Assembly: GCA_964245015.1 (NCBI GenBank)
Contig: CAXTMA010000002.1
Coordinates: 1-56,902, forward strand
DNA from: RH-AL1 sp964245015
GTDB taxonomy: Bacteria; Pseudomonadota; Alphaproteobacteria; Rhizobiales; Beijerinckiaceae
Reading direction: 5' to 3'
DNA length: 56,902 bases
Part shown: positions 44,837 through 53,339 of the stretch, in pieces
Layout: each line of letters begins with the position of its first letter
How positions within the stretch are numbered: the first letter of the stretch is position 1
Notes under the pieces: generated by a model
What the model was told of the DNA's origin: nothing
Seen by the model: the letters and a program-made list of their open reading frames with translations, nothing else
Databases searched by the model: none
Position numbers and translations under genes: made by a program

Positions 44837-44926
44837 GCATCGGACCCTAAACCGGGTCCGATGCTTTAACCTATTGTGCCGCATCGGATTCGTCCGAAAA
44901 CCGCTGCGCACTTTTCGGTCCGATGC
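44837..44926 (+). repeat. Double-hairpin interspersed repeat (family 2), intact copy
   Basis: The element has two parts. The first is a perfect 11-bp inverted repeat (GCATCGGACCC/GGGTCCGATGC) with a six-base loop at 44837-44864. After a 16-base spacer comes a nested palindrome at 44881-44926, with outer arms GCATCGGA/TCCGATGC and inner arms CCGAAAA/TTTTCGG around CCGCTGCGCA. A decayed copy lies at 20058-20140. It sits directly after the secreted protein gene and could act as a transcript end, but there is no T-run. Confidence 0.85.
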
Positions 44927-44931
44927 TCTAG

Positions 44932-45029
44932 GCAGGTTCACGTTGACAGGCCAACGCTTCGCCCGCTGAGCCTTTTGCTATGCCGCATGTTTTGCCGCAA
45001 AACCACGGGGCACTTTCGTGAAACCTGCT
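44932..45029 (-). repeat. 98-bp palindromic interspersed repeat (family 1), copy 2
   Basis: Read on the minus strand it begins GCAGGTTTCACG and ends CGTGAACCTGC, giving 11-12-bp terminal inverted repeats with one extra T. Its internal blocks TTTTGCGGCAAAA and CGTTGGCCTGTCAACG match those of copy 1 at 32090-32187. The end of the element touches the stop codon of the UbiH-like gene (TAA at 45029-45031). It is separated from the family 2 element by only five bases. Confidence 0.87.
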
Positions 45030-46264
45030 TAGGGCCGGCTCGGCAGCCCGGCCACCACCGGACCGGGCGGCAGGATGCCTTCGCGCAGCACCGCCCGCCG
45101 CAGCGGCCCGATGAAGCGCAACGCCATCGCCCCGACGCCTCTCGCCACGTCCACGGGCGCGAAGTCCATCATCAGTGATCGGCTCAGCACGTCGACGCCG
45201 TTGGTGCGCAGCGCGATATCGCGACGCCGCGCCCGTTCATAGGGCTGCAGCCGGCTCAAGGCGCCGAGGTCGCCGGCCTTCGACCCCGCCGTGGCTGGCT
45301 CCAGCGTGGCCGGTCCCAGCGTGGCGACAAGCTGCGCGATGTCGCGCAGGCTGAGGTTGAGCCCCTGCGCGGCGAGCGGTGGAAAGGCGTGGGCCGCTTC
45401 CCCGACGAGGGCGATACGCGGAGCCACGAGCCGGCTGACCCGCAGCCCGCCCATCGGGAAGGTGCCGCGTGCCGCCTCGAAGGTGATGTCGCCGACGCGC
45501 GAGCGGGTCTGCGCCTTCAGCTCGGCGGCGAGCGCGGCGTCGTCGAGCCCGCGGCGGCGGTCGGCCTCGGCCGTCGACATCAGCCAGACCAGCGAGGAGC
45601 GATGGGGATGGGCGGCCGTGCCGCGCAGCGGAACCAGCGTGCAGGGGCCGCCGCGGGTATGGAATTCCGTGGAGAAGCCATCGTGTGGCCGGGAATGTGA
45701 GATCAGGGCGGTGATCGCGGCCTGCGGATAGGTCCAGGAGCGCGCCGCGATGCCGGCGGCGCTGCGCGAGGGCGAACGGCGTCCGTCGGCGGCGATCAGC
45801 AACGCCGCGCTGATGCATCCGTCATCGCCGTCCCACACGCGGACGTCCTCCTGCCCGATCTCGATGCGATCGAGGTGGGCGCCGGTCAGCCGCACGCTTG
45901 GCAAAGAGGCGGCTTCGGCGGCGAGGCCGGCGACGAGGCGATCGTTCTCGACATTGGTGCCCAGCGCGTCGAGCTTGATGTCGCCGGCATCAAGGGTGAG
46001 GGGCGGCACCGGCCAGCGCGTCCCCGTGTCGTCGATGATGCGGATGGCGCGGATCGGCTGCGCCTTGTCGGCGAAACGGTCCCACACGCCGAGCGACTTG
46101 AGGTAGCGCAGCGATCCCTCGAACAGCGCCACGGTCCGTCCGTTGGCCGTGCAATCGGAATGGCCGGCGCAGACGACGCTGTAGCCGGCCCGCGCCAGGG
46201 CGATCGTCGCCGCCAGGCCGGTTGCTCCGGCTCCGGACACGACCACGTCCGCTCGCTCGATCAT
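45029..46264 (-). CDS. UbiH/UbiF-family FAD-dependent hydroxylase
   Basis: The 411-residue protein has the FAD-binding start VVVSGAGATGLAATIALARA, LLIAADGRRSPSRSAAGI with the DG motif, and IALVGEAAHAFPPLAAQGLN with the GD-type motif (E replaces the usual D), plus LNLSLRDIAQL. These identify a UbiH/COQ6-type flavoprotein hydroxylase, probably in ubiquinone synthesis; the ring position it modifies cannot be told. The start is ATG 46264 with GGGAG upstream; ATG 46279 is possible. The C terminus abuts a repeat. The frame stays open upstream only as a shadow of the next gene. Confidence 0.9.
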   Translation of the reverse strand: MIERADVVVSGAGATGLAATIALARAGYSVVCAGHSDCTANGRTVALFEGSLRYLKSLGVWDRFADKAQPIRAIRIIDDTGTRWPVPPLTLDAGDIKLDALGTNVENDRLVAGLAAEAASLPSVRLTGAHLDRIEIGQEDVRVWDGDDGCISAALLIAADGRRSPSRSAAGIAARSWTYPQAAITALISHSRPHDGFSTEFHTRGGPCTLVPLRGTAAHPHRSSLVWLMSTAEADRRRGLDDAALAAELKAQTRSRVGDITFEAARGTFPMGGLRVSRLVAPRIALVGEAAHAFPPLAAQGLNLSLRDIAQLVATLGPATLEPATAGSKAGDLGALSRLQPYERARRRDIALRTNGVDVLSRSLMMDFAPVDVARGVGAMALRFIGPLRRAVLREGILPPGPVVAGLPSRP

Positions 46265-46335
46265 CTCGCCGGCTCCCATCCTACGTGAACCTGAGATCGC
46301 CCCAGCTCGGGCCATCGGCAAGGCCGCGAAAGGTC

Positions 46336-47223
46336 TCAGGCGTCGGCGCGCGCGAGAAACCGGTCGAGGCGAGCGATGGTCGGATCGTCGGCCAGCAGCG
46401 GAGCGTGGCCCTGGCCCGGCACCACCAGCGCCTCGCAGCCGGGCCAGCGCCCGGCCATGGCCTCGAGCGTCGCGGGCGACAGCAGGTCGGAGTTCTCGGC
46501 GCGGATGGCGAGCAGCGGCAGACCGCGCAACGCGTCGAATTGCTCCCACGCGTCGGGCAAAGGCTTCGAGAGATCCAGCGCATCGAGCGTGCGGGCGATG
46601 GCGGGGTCGTAGCGCAGGCGGAGGTCGAGGGGATCGGCGCCGAAGGTGGTTTCGGCGAAGATCCGCCATTCGTCCGCTGACAGGCCGCTGAAGCCGAGCG
46701 CCGGCCCGAGCCGCAGCATCGCGACCGCCTCGGCGATGCTGCGCGGCGCCGGTCCGGCGACGCCGACATAGTCCCGGATGCGCCGCAATCCGTCCGCTTC
46801 GAGCACCGGGCCGATGTCGTTGAGGATCACCGAGCGCATCAGTTGCCGCTCGGCCGATGCGAGCGACATGATGAGGAGACCGCCGCGCGACGTGCCCAGC
46901 CAATGTACTGGCCCCGAGACGTGTCCGCGCAGCCAGCCGAGGACGTCCCGTGCTTCGCTGGCAAGATTGTAATGGTGCCAGTCCGGATCGTGGTCGGACA
47001 GGCCGCGACCGCGGGAGTCGAAGGCGTAGACGGTGCGCGGCGTGACGCTGTGCCCGGCCAGGGCGCGCGCGAGGACGGCGAAGTCGGCGGCGCTCCGCGT
47101 CAGGCCGGGGAGGCAGACGAGCGGCGGCCGGCCCCCGTCGCCCCCCGGTGGACGATGGACGCGCAGGTGGAGGCGAAGGCCGTCGGCGGCGGTGTGGAAC
47201 AGCGAGATGGCATCGGCCGGCAC
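46336..47223 (-). CDS. Alpha/beta hydrolase
   Basis: The 295-residue protein is an alpha/beta-hydrolase: PLVCLPGLTRSAADFAVLAR with the oxyanion-hole region, FDSRGRGLSDHDPD, HWLGTSRGGLLIMSL with the nucleophile serine elbow, and VVPGQGHAPLLADD with the catalytic histidine. The substrate is unknown; such proteins are often esterases or related to quinone and lipid metabolism. It starts at ATG 47223 and lies 71 bases before the UbiH-like gene on the same strand. It is divergent from the receiver-domain gene. Confidence 0.93.
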   Translation of the reverse strand: MPADAISLFHTAADGLRLHLRVHRPPGGDGGRPPLVCLPGLTRSAADFAVLARALAGHSVTPRTVYAFDSRGRGLSDHDPDWHHYNLASEARDVLGWLRGHVSGPVHWLGTSRGGLLIMSLASAERQLMRSVILNDIGPVLEADGLRRIRDYVGVAGPAPRSIAEAVAMLRLGPALGFSGLSADEWRIFAETTFGADPLDLRLRYDPAIARTLDALDLSKPLPDAWEQFDALRGLPLLAIRAENSDLLSPATLEAMAGRWPGCEALVVPGQGHAPLLADDPTIARLDRFLARADA

Positions 47224-47339
47224 GAAACATCCCTCGTCAAGACGCCCTTAACCTTCGGACGAAGGGGGTCGGGCCGTAAATTCTCCCTTAAGCGAAAAGG
47301 TCGAGCTTGCTTCCATCGAGCGTTCGAGGGTTTTGGTTC

Positions 47340-47723
47340 ATGGACGTTGGTACCGAGACTCACCCGCGCGTTCTCGTGGTGGAGGACGAACCCCTGCTGC
47401 GGCTGTTCAATGCCGACATGCTCATCGACGCCGGTTTCGACGTGGTGGAAGCCTGCGACGCCGACGAGGCCCTGCGCCTGCTGGAAACGGTGGACGGCAT
47501 CCGGGTCGTGTTCACCGACGTCGAGATGCCCGGCGCCCTCGACGGCTTCGCTTTGGCCGAACGCATCGAGACGCGCTGGCCGCAGATCGGCGTGGTCGTC
47601 ACCTCCGGGCGCTGCCGCCCCGCAACATCCTTCGCCGCCCCCGCCCGCTGCTTCGTGCCCAAGCCGTTCCGGGCCGCTCAGATCGTGGGCGCCATCGACG
47701 CCTTCATGCAGGCCCGGCACTGA
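47340..47723 (+). CDS. Stand-alone response-regulator receiver domain
   Basis: The 127-residue product is only a receiver domain: VLVVEDEPLLRLFNADMLID with the acidic pair, VVFTDVEMPG with the phosphoacceptor aspartate, VVVTSGRC with the conserved serine/threonine, and CFVPKPFRAAQIVGAID with the conserved lysine. There is no output domain, so it probably signals through protein-protein contact, as CpdR- or DivK-type proteins do. No cognate kinase lies nearby. The start is ATG 47340. TTAACC and CTTAAG sequences lie in the 116-base divergent region before it. Confidence 0.93.
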   Translation: MDVGTETHPRVLVVEDEPLLRLFNADMLIDAGFDVVEACDADEALRLLETVDGIRVVFTDVEMPGALDGFALAERIETRWPQIGVVVTSGRCRPATSFAAPARCFVPKPFRAAQIVGAIDAFMQARH

Positions 47724-48115
47724 GGCGGAGCCGGCAAACCCGTCGGGGCGGACTTGAGGTCGGGTGCGTCCCGACCCTTCGTATGAATCTGCCGCCACAT
47801 GCGGGAGCGCGCGGAAGACGCCGTTGCAGGCCGCTCGGCGGTACCGTGCGCGATGCGAACCTCGCCCGATAAGGCCGGCACCCTGCGTGCGTCCGGGCCG
47901 TCCGCGCATCAGCAGCATCGTACCGCGCAGTTGCCATCCGCACGGGTCGGCGCCATCACGATGCGATCGGGCCGAGTGCGAGTCGAGGCCGACGATGGCT
48001 GCGCGGCGAGATGGCGGCTCTTCACGCGAGGGTACCAACGAGAGCATCAGGGGTTCCGCAACCGTTGTCACGGTGCCGTGCCGGCTCTCGTTCACGTCAG
48101 GAGAAGGTCGGACGC
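47724..48115. other. Intergenic region between receiver and DCC genes
   Basis: About 390 bases hold no gene I can support. Open frames on both strands have unrecognisable, arginine-rich products. The promoter and ribosome site of the DCC gene are at its right end. Confidence 0.45.
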
Positions 48116-48493
48116 ATGCCCGGGGCGCTGACCGTGTGGTACAACACCAAATGCCCGGTATGCGACGGCGGCATCGGCTGGCAGCAACGCCGCCTCGTGG
48201 TCGCCGCACGCTCCGGCCTCCTTCAGTTCCGCGACATCAACCTGGAACCGGATGTCCTGGCATCGCGGGGCATCGGCATCGAGGCGATCCGACGCCGGCT
48301 CCACGGTGTGGACGGCGATGATCGCCTGTACGTCGGCGCCGACTGCGCGGCGGAAATCTGCCTGCGGACGCCGGGGCAGGCGTGGCTCGGCCACCTGCTG
48401 CGATGGCCGGGCCTGCGCGCATTGGCGCGCTTCTCCTACGATCGATTCGCGGATGTCCTGTACGCCTGGAATCGCCGCAAGGGGCACTGGTGA
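48116..48493 (+). CDS. DCC-family (DUF393) thiol-disulfide oxidoreductase-like protein
   Basis: The 125-residue protein starts at ATG 48116 preceded by GGAGAAGG. Near its N terminus is YNTKCPVCDGGIGWQQRR, the signature with two cysteines and DG that defines the DCC/DUF393 family, which is predicted to have a thioredoxin-like fold. FRDINLEPDVLASRGI and LLRWPGLRALARFSYDRFAD fit the rest of the family. The biological role is unknown. It appears to be monocistronic and convergent with the large lytic transglycosylase gene. Confidence 0.92.
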   Translation: MPGALTVWYNTKCPVCDGGIGWQQRRLVVAARSGLLQFRDINLEPDVLASRGIGIEAIRRRLHGVDGDDRLYVGADCAAEICLRTPGQAWLGHLLRWPGLRALARFSYDRFADVLYAWNRRKGHW

Positions 48494-48619
48494 GGCCGAG
48501 CGGGCAGATGACCCGACGTCGCGCTCGCCTGCGACGCCGGGCGGATCGCGCCCCGCCAGAAACCGTCCCGCCCCTCGATGCACCGGACGCGACGGCCGGT
48601 GCCATTGCCTTTCTCCCGC

Positions 48620-50899
48620 CTAAAGCTTGGCTTGCCGGTCCGGCGTGCCGTTGGCGGCGACCGCCTTCGCCTGATCGGCGAAGATCGCCTCGTACATCGT
48701 GACGTTGGCCATCACCCGCTGCACGTAGTTGCGCGTTTCGGTGAAGGGAATGCGCTCGATCCAGTCGACGGGATCGACGGCGGGGCTGCGCGGGTCGCCG
48801 TAGGCCTCGATCCATTGCTTCACCCGGCCACCGCCGGCGTTGTAGGCGGCGAAGGTGAGGATCAGCGAGCCGCCCTGCTCGGACATCAGCTCGCCGAGAT
48901 GGGCGGCGCCGAGCTGGGCGTTGAAGGCGGGATCGGTGGTGAGCCGGGAGGCGTCGAAGGGCACGCCGGCCTTGGTCGCCGTGCGCCGCGCGGTGGCATC
49001 GATGATCTGCATCAGTCCTTTCGCCCCCGCCTTGGAGACGACCGCCGGCATGAAGGCGCTTTCCTGCCGGGCGATGGCGTAGACGACCGGACGCGCCGCC
49101 GAGTTCTGGAGCGCCTCGTAGTGCGGGATACCGAAGGTGGGAAAGGCGAGCGTGTCGACCGCGATGCCGCGCTGTCCCAGCATCTTGCCGACGGTGAGCG
49201 CGACGTGGGCGTCGCCGGTGGCGCGCACCACGCTGGCCAGGGCCCGCACCTGGCGGCCGTCGGTCAGCGCGCTGGCCGCATCGACCGCGAGCGCGTTGGC
49301 CGCGTCCCGCTCGCCGGCCGCGTAGAGGAGCTCGATGGCGCGCACGGCCTCGTCGCGCGCAGGCCCGATCGCCTCGACCGGCGGCTCGCTGACCGGCGTC
49401 GCCGTGATGCCGAGCAGGTTGCGGGCGATCTGGCCGTAGAAGGTCGCGCCGTAGCCGGCGGCCTTCTGGTAGAAGGTCCGGGCGCGCTCGGTCGCGTCGG
49501 CTTCGCTGGAGGCTTCGGCCGTGCGGCCCTGCCAATAGGCGATGCGGGCGACCGAGGTGGGTGTTTCCACGATCTTGGCGGCCTGCGCGAAGTGGTAGGC
49601 GGCACGGGCCGGTTCGTTCATGAAGCGCAGGGCGATCCAGCCGGCATGGAATTCGGCCTCGATCTTGGCCTCGCCGGTCGCCGCCGCATGGGTTGCGCAG
49701 ATCACGTAGGCGGCGTTGATGTTGCCGTTGTCGAGGAGGCGCCGCGCCAGCACCCGGCGCTCGGTCCACCAGTCGTCGCCGTCGATGAGCTGGACCGGGT
49801 CCTTTGGGGCGCTCTGCATCAGGGTCGCCGCCTCCATCAGCTTGTCCTCGCGACGCAGCTTCTGCACCTCCGCCAGGATCAGGCCGGGATCGCGGCGCAG
49901 CGCCTCGGGCACGGCGGCGATCATCTTGTCGCTGGGGGCATCCAGGATGACGGCGGCGCGTGCCTTCTCCAGCGCCAGCACGTCCGCGCCGGCCTGGGCG
50001 GCATAATGCAGCGCCGGCCCGAACTGCTCCTTGTAGACCAGCCTGTCCGCCCGGTACTTGTAGTCGCCGCGCGTCAGCTCGGCCCCGAAATCGGCCTTCA
50101 GCCGGCCTTCGAGCGGCGCCGACAGGTCGCTGTCGCGAAACACCGCCCGCGCCAGCTCCGCCGCCTCCGCCGGACGGTTGTCGGCCTTGAGCGCCTTGGC
50201 CAGGGCCAGCTTGCCCAGGGTGGTGGTCGGCTGCGCCGTGGCGAAGAAACGCTCAACCACCTTGGGATCGCTGACGTGGAGGAGGCGGGCCTCGCTTTGA
50301 TGGCGAAACCAGCTCTTCGTCGGCCACTCCGGGTGAGCCGCGCGGAACGCCTCGAGCCGGTTGAGGCCGATCTTCGCCGGCGCGTCGCGTAGCGCCAGCC
50401 ATTCCAGCGCCGTTCGCACCACCGGGTTCGTGATCCCGGCGGCGATGGCGTCGCCGCCGCCGACGTTGTCGGCCCGGTAGGCGGCGATGGCGTCTTCGAT
50501 GCCGGCCGGATCATAGCCGAGATCGCGCAGCTTGCCGTCGGCGGCGGCGACGAGGTAGGCCTGCCGCAGGGCCGAGCCGTCCTGCGCCGCCTGCGGCAGG
50601 TCCAGCACCGGGCCGATGGGGTTGAGGCCCCCAGCCTCCTCCGACCTCGCGTCGCGAAGGTTGGCAGCCTGCAGGGTCGGGTCTGTTGGATCGCCGTCCT
50701 GCGGCTTCACGCCCGGCCGCAGCGAGCCGTAGACCGCCGATCCGACGGCTGCGGCCGCCTTGCCGATCGTTGTTTCGGTTCGGCGGACAGCCCGGCTGAA
50801 GCCATTGCTCGGGTTCTCGCCGATATTGGCCGGCACGAGCGCGGCGGCGCACAGCGCCGTCGTACCCAGGAGCAGCAGTCCGCGAGTCCTGTGGATCAT
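48620..50899 (-). CDS. Soluble lytic murein transglycosylase (Slt70-like)
   Basis: The 759-residue product has a signal peptide (TRGLLLLGTTALCAAALVPA), a long helical superhelix of TPR-like repeats (about residues 100-560) and a C-terminal SLT domain: VVYAIARQESAFMPAVVSKA with the catalytic glutamate, AKGLMQIIDATARRTA, and TFAAYNAGGGRVKQW. This is the layout of E. coli Slt70, which cleaves peptidoglycan in the periplasm. The start is ATG 50899 with AAGG eight bases upstream. It is divergent from dapA, and TTAA-N7-TTGA lies in the 247-base region between them. Confidence 0.94.
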   Translation of the reverse strand: MIHRTRGLLLLGTTALCAAALVPANIGENPSNGFSRAVRRTETTIGKAAAAVGSAVYGSLRPGVKPQDGDPTDPTLQAANLRDARSEEAGGLNPIGPVLDLPQAAQDGSALRQAYLVAAADGKLRDLGYDPAGIEDAIAAYRADNVGGGDAIAAGITNPVVRTALEWLALRDAPAKIGLNRLEAFRAAHPEWPTKSWFRHQSEARLLHVSDPKVVERFFATAQPTTTLGKLALAKALKADNRPAEAAELARAVFRDSDLSAPLEGRLKADFGAELTRGDYKYRADRLVYKEQFGPALHYAAQAGADVLALEKARAAVILDAPSDKMIAAVPEALRRDPGLILAEVQKLRREDKLMEAATLMQSAPKDPVQLIDGDDWWTERRVLARRLLDNGNINAAYVICATHAAATGEAKIEAEFHAGWIALRFMNEPARAAYHFAQAAKIVETPTSVARIAYWQGRTAEASSEADATERARTFYQKAAGYGATFYGQIARNLLGITATPVSEPPVEAIGPARDEAVRAIELLYAAGERDAANALAVDAASALTDGRQVRALASVVRATGDAHVALTVGKMLGQRGIAVDTLAFPTFGIPHYEALQNSAARPVVYAIARQESAFMPAVVSKAGAKGLMQIIDATARRTATKAGVPFDASRLTTDPAFNAQLGAAHLGELMSEQGGSLILTFAAYNAGGGRVKQWIEAYGDPRSPAVDPVDWIERIPFTETRNYVQRVMANVTMYEAIFADQAKAVAANGTPDRQAKL

Positions 50900-51146
50900 G
50901 CCCGCACCTTTCAAGCCTCGCACCGGACCACACCTCGCGCAGAACCTGAGCCCCGTCCCCGGCAGTGTCTTTCACCGAGGGTTAAGCGAGCGTTGACGGG
51001 CGAAGCTTCCATCGCCTTGCAGGCGGCGAGGGTCGTTGCGTTCCGCCGGCGAGCCGCTATGTCTGACGACGCCGCGAACCGGCCCGAGGCCACAGGAGCC
51101 CGAGGATTACGGCGTCGTCAGGGCGCCACGGCGGCGGGGTAGGGCG

Positions 51147-52082
51147 ATGATGCGCAAAGGGTTGCCAGTCTCGAACGATGCGTCGGCGGCGGGATCGGCC
51201 GCAGGGAGGTTTGGCGGCTCCATCACCGCGCTGGTCACGCCCTTCAAGGCCGGCGCCTTCGACGAGGAGGCCTTTCGCTCGCTCATCGGCTGGCAGGTCG
51301 ACAACGGCACCCATGGCTTCGTGCCGGTCGGCACCACCGGCGAGGGCCCGACGCTGAGCCACGAGGAACACCGCCGCGTCGTGCAGGTCTGCGTGGACGA
51401 GGTGCGCGGGCGCGGCCACGTGATCGCCGGCGCCGGATCCAACAACACGGTGGAAGCGCTCGACCTCGCCCGCCACGCCGAGTCGGTCGGCGCGGATGCG
51501 GTGCTGATCGTCACGCCGTACTACAACAAGCCCTCGCAGGAGGGTCTGTTCCGGCATTTCAAGACGATCAACGACGGCATCGGCATTCCCATCATCATCT
51601 ACAACATTCCCCCGCGCTCGGCGGTGGACATGACCGTCGACACGATGAAGCGTCTGTACGAACTGAAGAACATCGTCGGCGTGAAGGACGCCACCGCCTC
51701 GCTGGCCCGCACCGCCCAGCAGCGCAACGCGCTCGGGCCCGACTTCATCCAGCTGTCGGGCGAGGACATGACCGCGCTCGGCGTCATGGCGCACGGCGGC
51801 CACGGCTGCATATCGGTGACCTCCAACGTCGCCCCCCGCCAGTGCGCGGCGATGCAGGAGGCCTGCCTCGCCAATGATTTTTGCACCGCCCTGGCGATCC
51901 AGGACAAGCTCGCCCCGCTGCACGCCGCCCTGTTCGTCGAGCCCAACCCGGCCGGCCCGAAAGGTGCGCTCGCCGAGCTCGGCCGCATCAGCGACGAGGT
52001 CCGCCTGCCGATGGTGAGCGCGAGCCCGGCCGCCCGCGAGCTGATCCGGGCGGCGATGGTGCACGCGGGCATCCTGAACTGA
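51147..52082 (+). CDS. dapA: 4-hydroxy-tetrahydrodipicolinate synthase DapA
   Basis: DapA condenses pyruvate with aspartate semialdehyde in lysine and diaminopimelate synthesis. The aldolase-fold protein (311 residues) shows SITALVTPFKAGAFDEEAF, GTTGEGPTLSHEEHRRV, LIVTPYYNKPSQEGL with the catalytic tyrosine (Tyr126) and IVGVKDATASLARTA with the Schiff-base lysine (Lys180). Two adjacent ATGs are possible (51147 and 51150). The first ~20 residues are not conserved-looking. It is followed 27 bases later by smpB. Confidence 0.95.
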   Translation: MMRKGLPVSNDASAAGSAAGRFGGSITALVTPFKAGAFDEEAFRSLIGWQVDNGTHGFVPVGTTGEGPTLSHEEHRRVVQVCVDEVRGRGHVIAGAGSNNTVEALDLARHAESVGADAVLIVTPYYNKPSQEGLFRHFKTINDGIGIPIIIYNIPPRSAVDMTVDTMKRLYELKNIVGVKDATASLARTAQQRNALGPDFIQLSGEDMTALGVMAHGGHGCISVTSNVAPRQCAAMQEACLANDFCTALAIQDKLAPLHAALFVEPNPAGPKGALAELGRISDEVRLPMVSASPAARELIRAAMVHAGILN

Positions 52083-52109
52083 CGTGCGTCTTCAAGCGAA
52101 GATCTGGCG

Positions 52110-52586
52110 ATGACCGAGAAACCGGAACGATACAAGCTCGCCGCCGACAACCGCAGGGCCCGCTACGATTTCGCGCTGGGCGAAACCTTCGAGGCCGGGA
52201 TCATGCTGGCCGGCACGGAGGTCAAGTCGTTGCGCACGGGCAAGGCGACCATCGGCGAAAGCTACGCCTCGGTCGAGCGCTCGGGCGAGGTGTTCCTGAT
52301 CAACGCCACCATCCCCGAATACATGCAGGGCAACCGCTTCAACCACGAGCCGAAGCGGCCGCGCAAGCTGCTCCTGCATGCCCGCGAGATCGCCCGCATC
52401 GCGCAAGGGGTCGAGCGCGAGGGCATGACCATCGTGCCGCTCAAGATCTACTTCAATCAGCAGGGCCGGGCCAAGATCGAGATCGCGCTGGCCAAAGGCA
52501 AGAAGCTGCACGACAAGCGCGAAACCGAGCGCAAGCGCGACTGGGATCGCGAAAAGAGCCGCCTGATGAAGAACGGCGGCGCGTGA
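52110..52586 (+). CDS. smpB: SsrA-binding protein SmpB
   Basis: SmpB binds tmRNA and brings it to stalled ribosomes. The 158-residue product has the family pattern NRRARYDFALGETFEAGIML, GTEVKSLRTGKATIGESYAS, LINATIPEYM, RKLLLHAREIARI and the C-terminal basic tail (KKLHDKRETERKRDWDREK). It begins at ATG 52110, 27 bases after dapA on the same strand. It is convergent with the uracil-DNA glycosylase gene. Confidence 0.97.
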   Translation: MTEKPERYKLAADNRRARYDFALGETFEAGIMLAGTEVKSLRTGKATIGESYASVERSGEVFLINATIPEYMQGNRFNHEPKRPRKLLLHAREIARIAQGVEREGMTIVPLKIYFNQQGRAKIEIALAKGKKLHDKRETERKRDWDREKSRLMKNGGA

Positions 52587-52634
52587 CCCCCGGCACCTTG
52601 CCGGCCGGGGCGCACCGATCCCTGGGATGGGGCT

Positions 52635-53330
52635 TCAATCTCCGGCGACGAAGGCCGCGACTTCAGCGAAAAGAGCGCCGAACATGTCGGCCGTGAGCAG
52701 CCTCGTGCTCGTGTTGTAGCGCGAGCAATGATAGCTGTCGAAGAGGGCGACGGGTCTGCCGGCCGCGCGCGCGATGTCATGGCGGCGGCCGTGGACGAAG
52801 GGCACGGCGGCGACCCGGCCGCCGAGCGCGCGAACCACGCTGTCATGGGCGATGCGGCCGAGCGCCACAACGGCCCGCAGGTCCGCCATCGCCTCGATCT
52901 GGCCGAGCAGGAAGGGGCGGCAGGCGCTGATCTCGGCCGGTTGCGGCTTGTTCTGCGGGGGCACGCAGCGCACCGCATTGGTGATGGCGCAGCCGCGCAG
53001 GGTCAGGCCGTCGTCGGGGCGACGCTCGTAGGTTCCCGATGCCAGACCCGACCCGAGGAGCGTCGCGTAGAGAAGGTCGCCGGCGAAGTCGCCGGTGAAC
53101 GGCCGCCCCGTGCGGTTGGCGCCGCGCAAGCCCGGTGCGAGCCCGACGATCAGCAGCCCTGCCTCCGCCGCGCCGAACGTTGGGACGGGCGCGTTGAACC
53201 AGGTGGGCTCGAGCGATCGCGCGTCCTCGCGGAAGGCGACGAGCCGGGGACACAGCGGGCAATCGCGGCCCGGCGGCAGGCTCCCCTTCGGCGGCTCCCC
53301 CTTCGACGGGCCTACCGGCGGCAGCGTCAC
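52635..53330 (-). CDS. Uracil-DNA glycosylase, family 5 (UdgB)
   Basis: This 231-residue protein removes uracil or hypoxanthine from DNA by family. The iron-sulfur-associated N terminus shows CPLCPRLVAFR. The active-site region is VGLAPGLRGANRTGRPFTGD and DFAGDLLYATLLG, where family 5 has GLAP in place of the polar residue of other UDGs. The C-terminal motif is FDSYHCSRYNTST. CVPPQNKPQPAEISACRPFL supplies a further cysteine pair. It is next to a NYN-domain gene, nine bases away, on the same strand. Confidence 0.92.
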   Translation of the reverse strand: MTLPPVGPSKGEPPKGSLPPGRDCPLCPRLVAFREDARSLEPTWFNAPVPTFGAAEAGLLIVGLAPGLRGANRTGRPFTGDFAGDLLYATLLGSGLASGTYERRPDDGLTLRGCAITNAVRCVPPQNKPQPAEISACRPFLLGQIEAMADLRAVVALGRIAHDSVVRALGGRVAAVPFVHGRRHDIARAAGRPVALFDSYHCSRYNTSTRLLTADMFGALFAEVAAFVAGD

Positions 53331-53339
53331 AGGCGCGGC

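Noticed and set aside
52588..52613. GC-rich inverted repeat between smpB and udgB as an intrinsic terminator
   Set aside because: CCGGCA/TGCCGG can pair, but there is no T-run on either strand and such short GC palindromes are frequent here.
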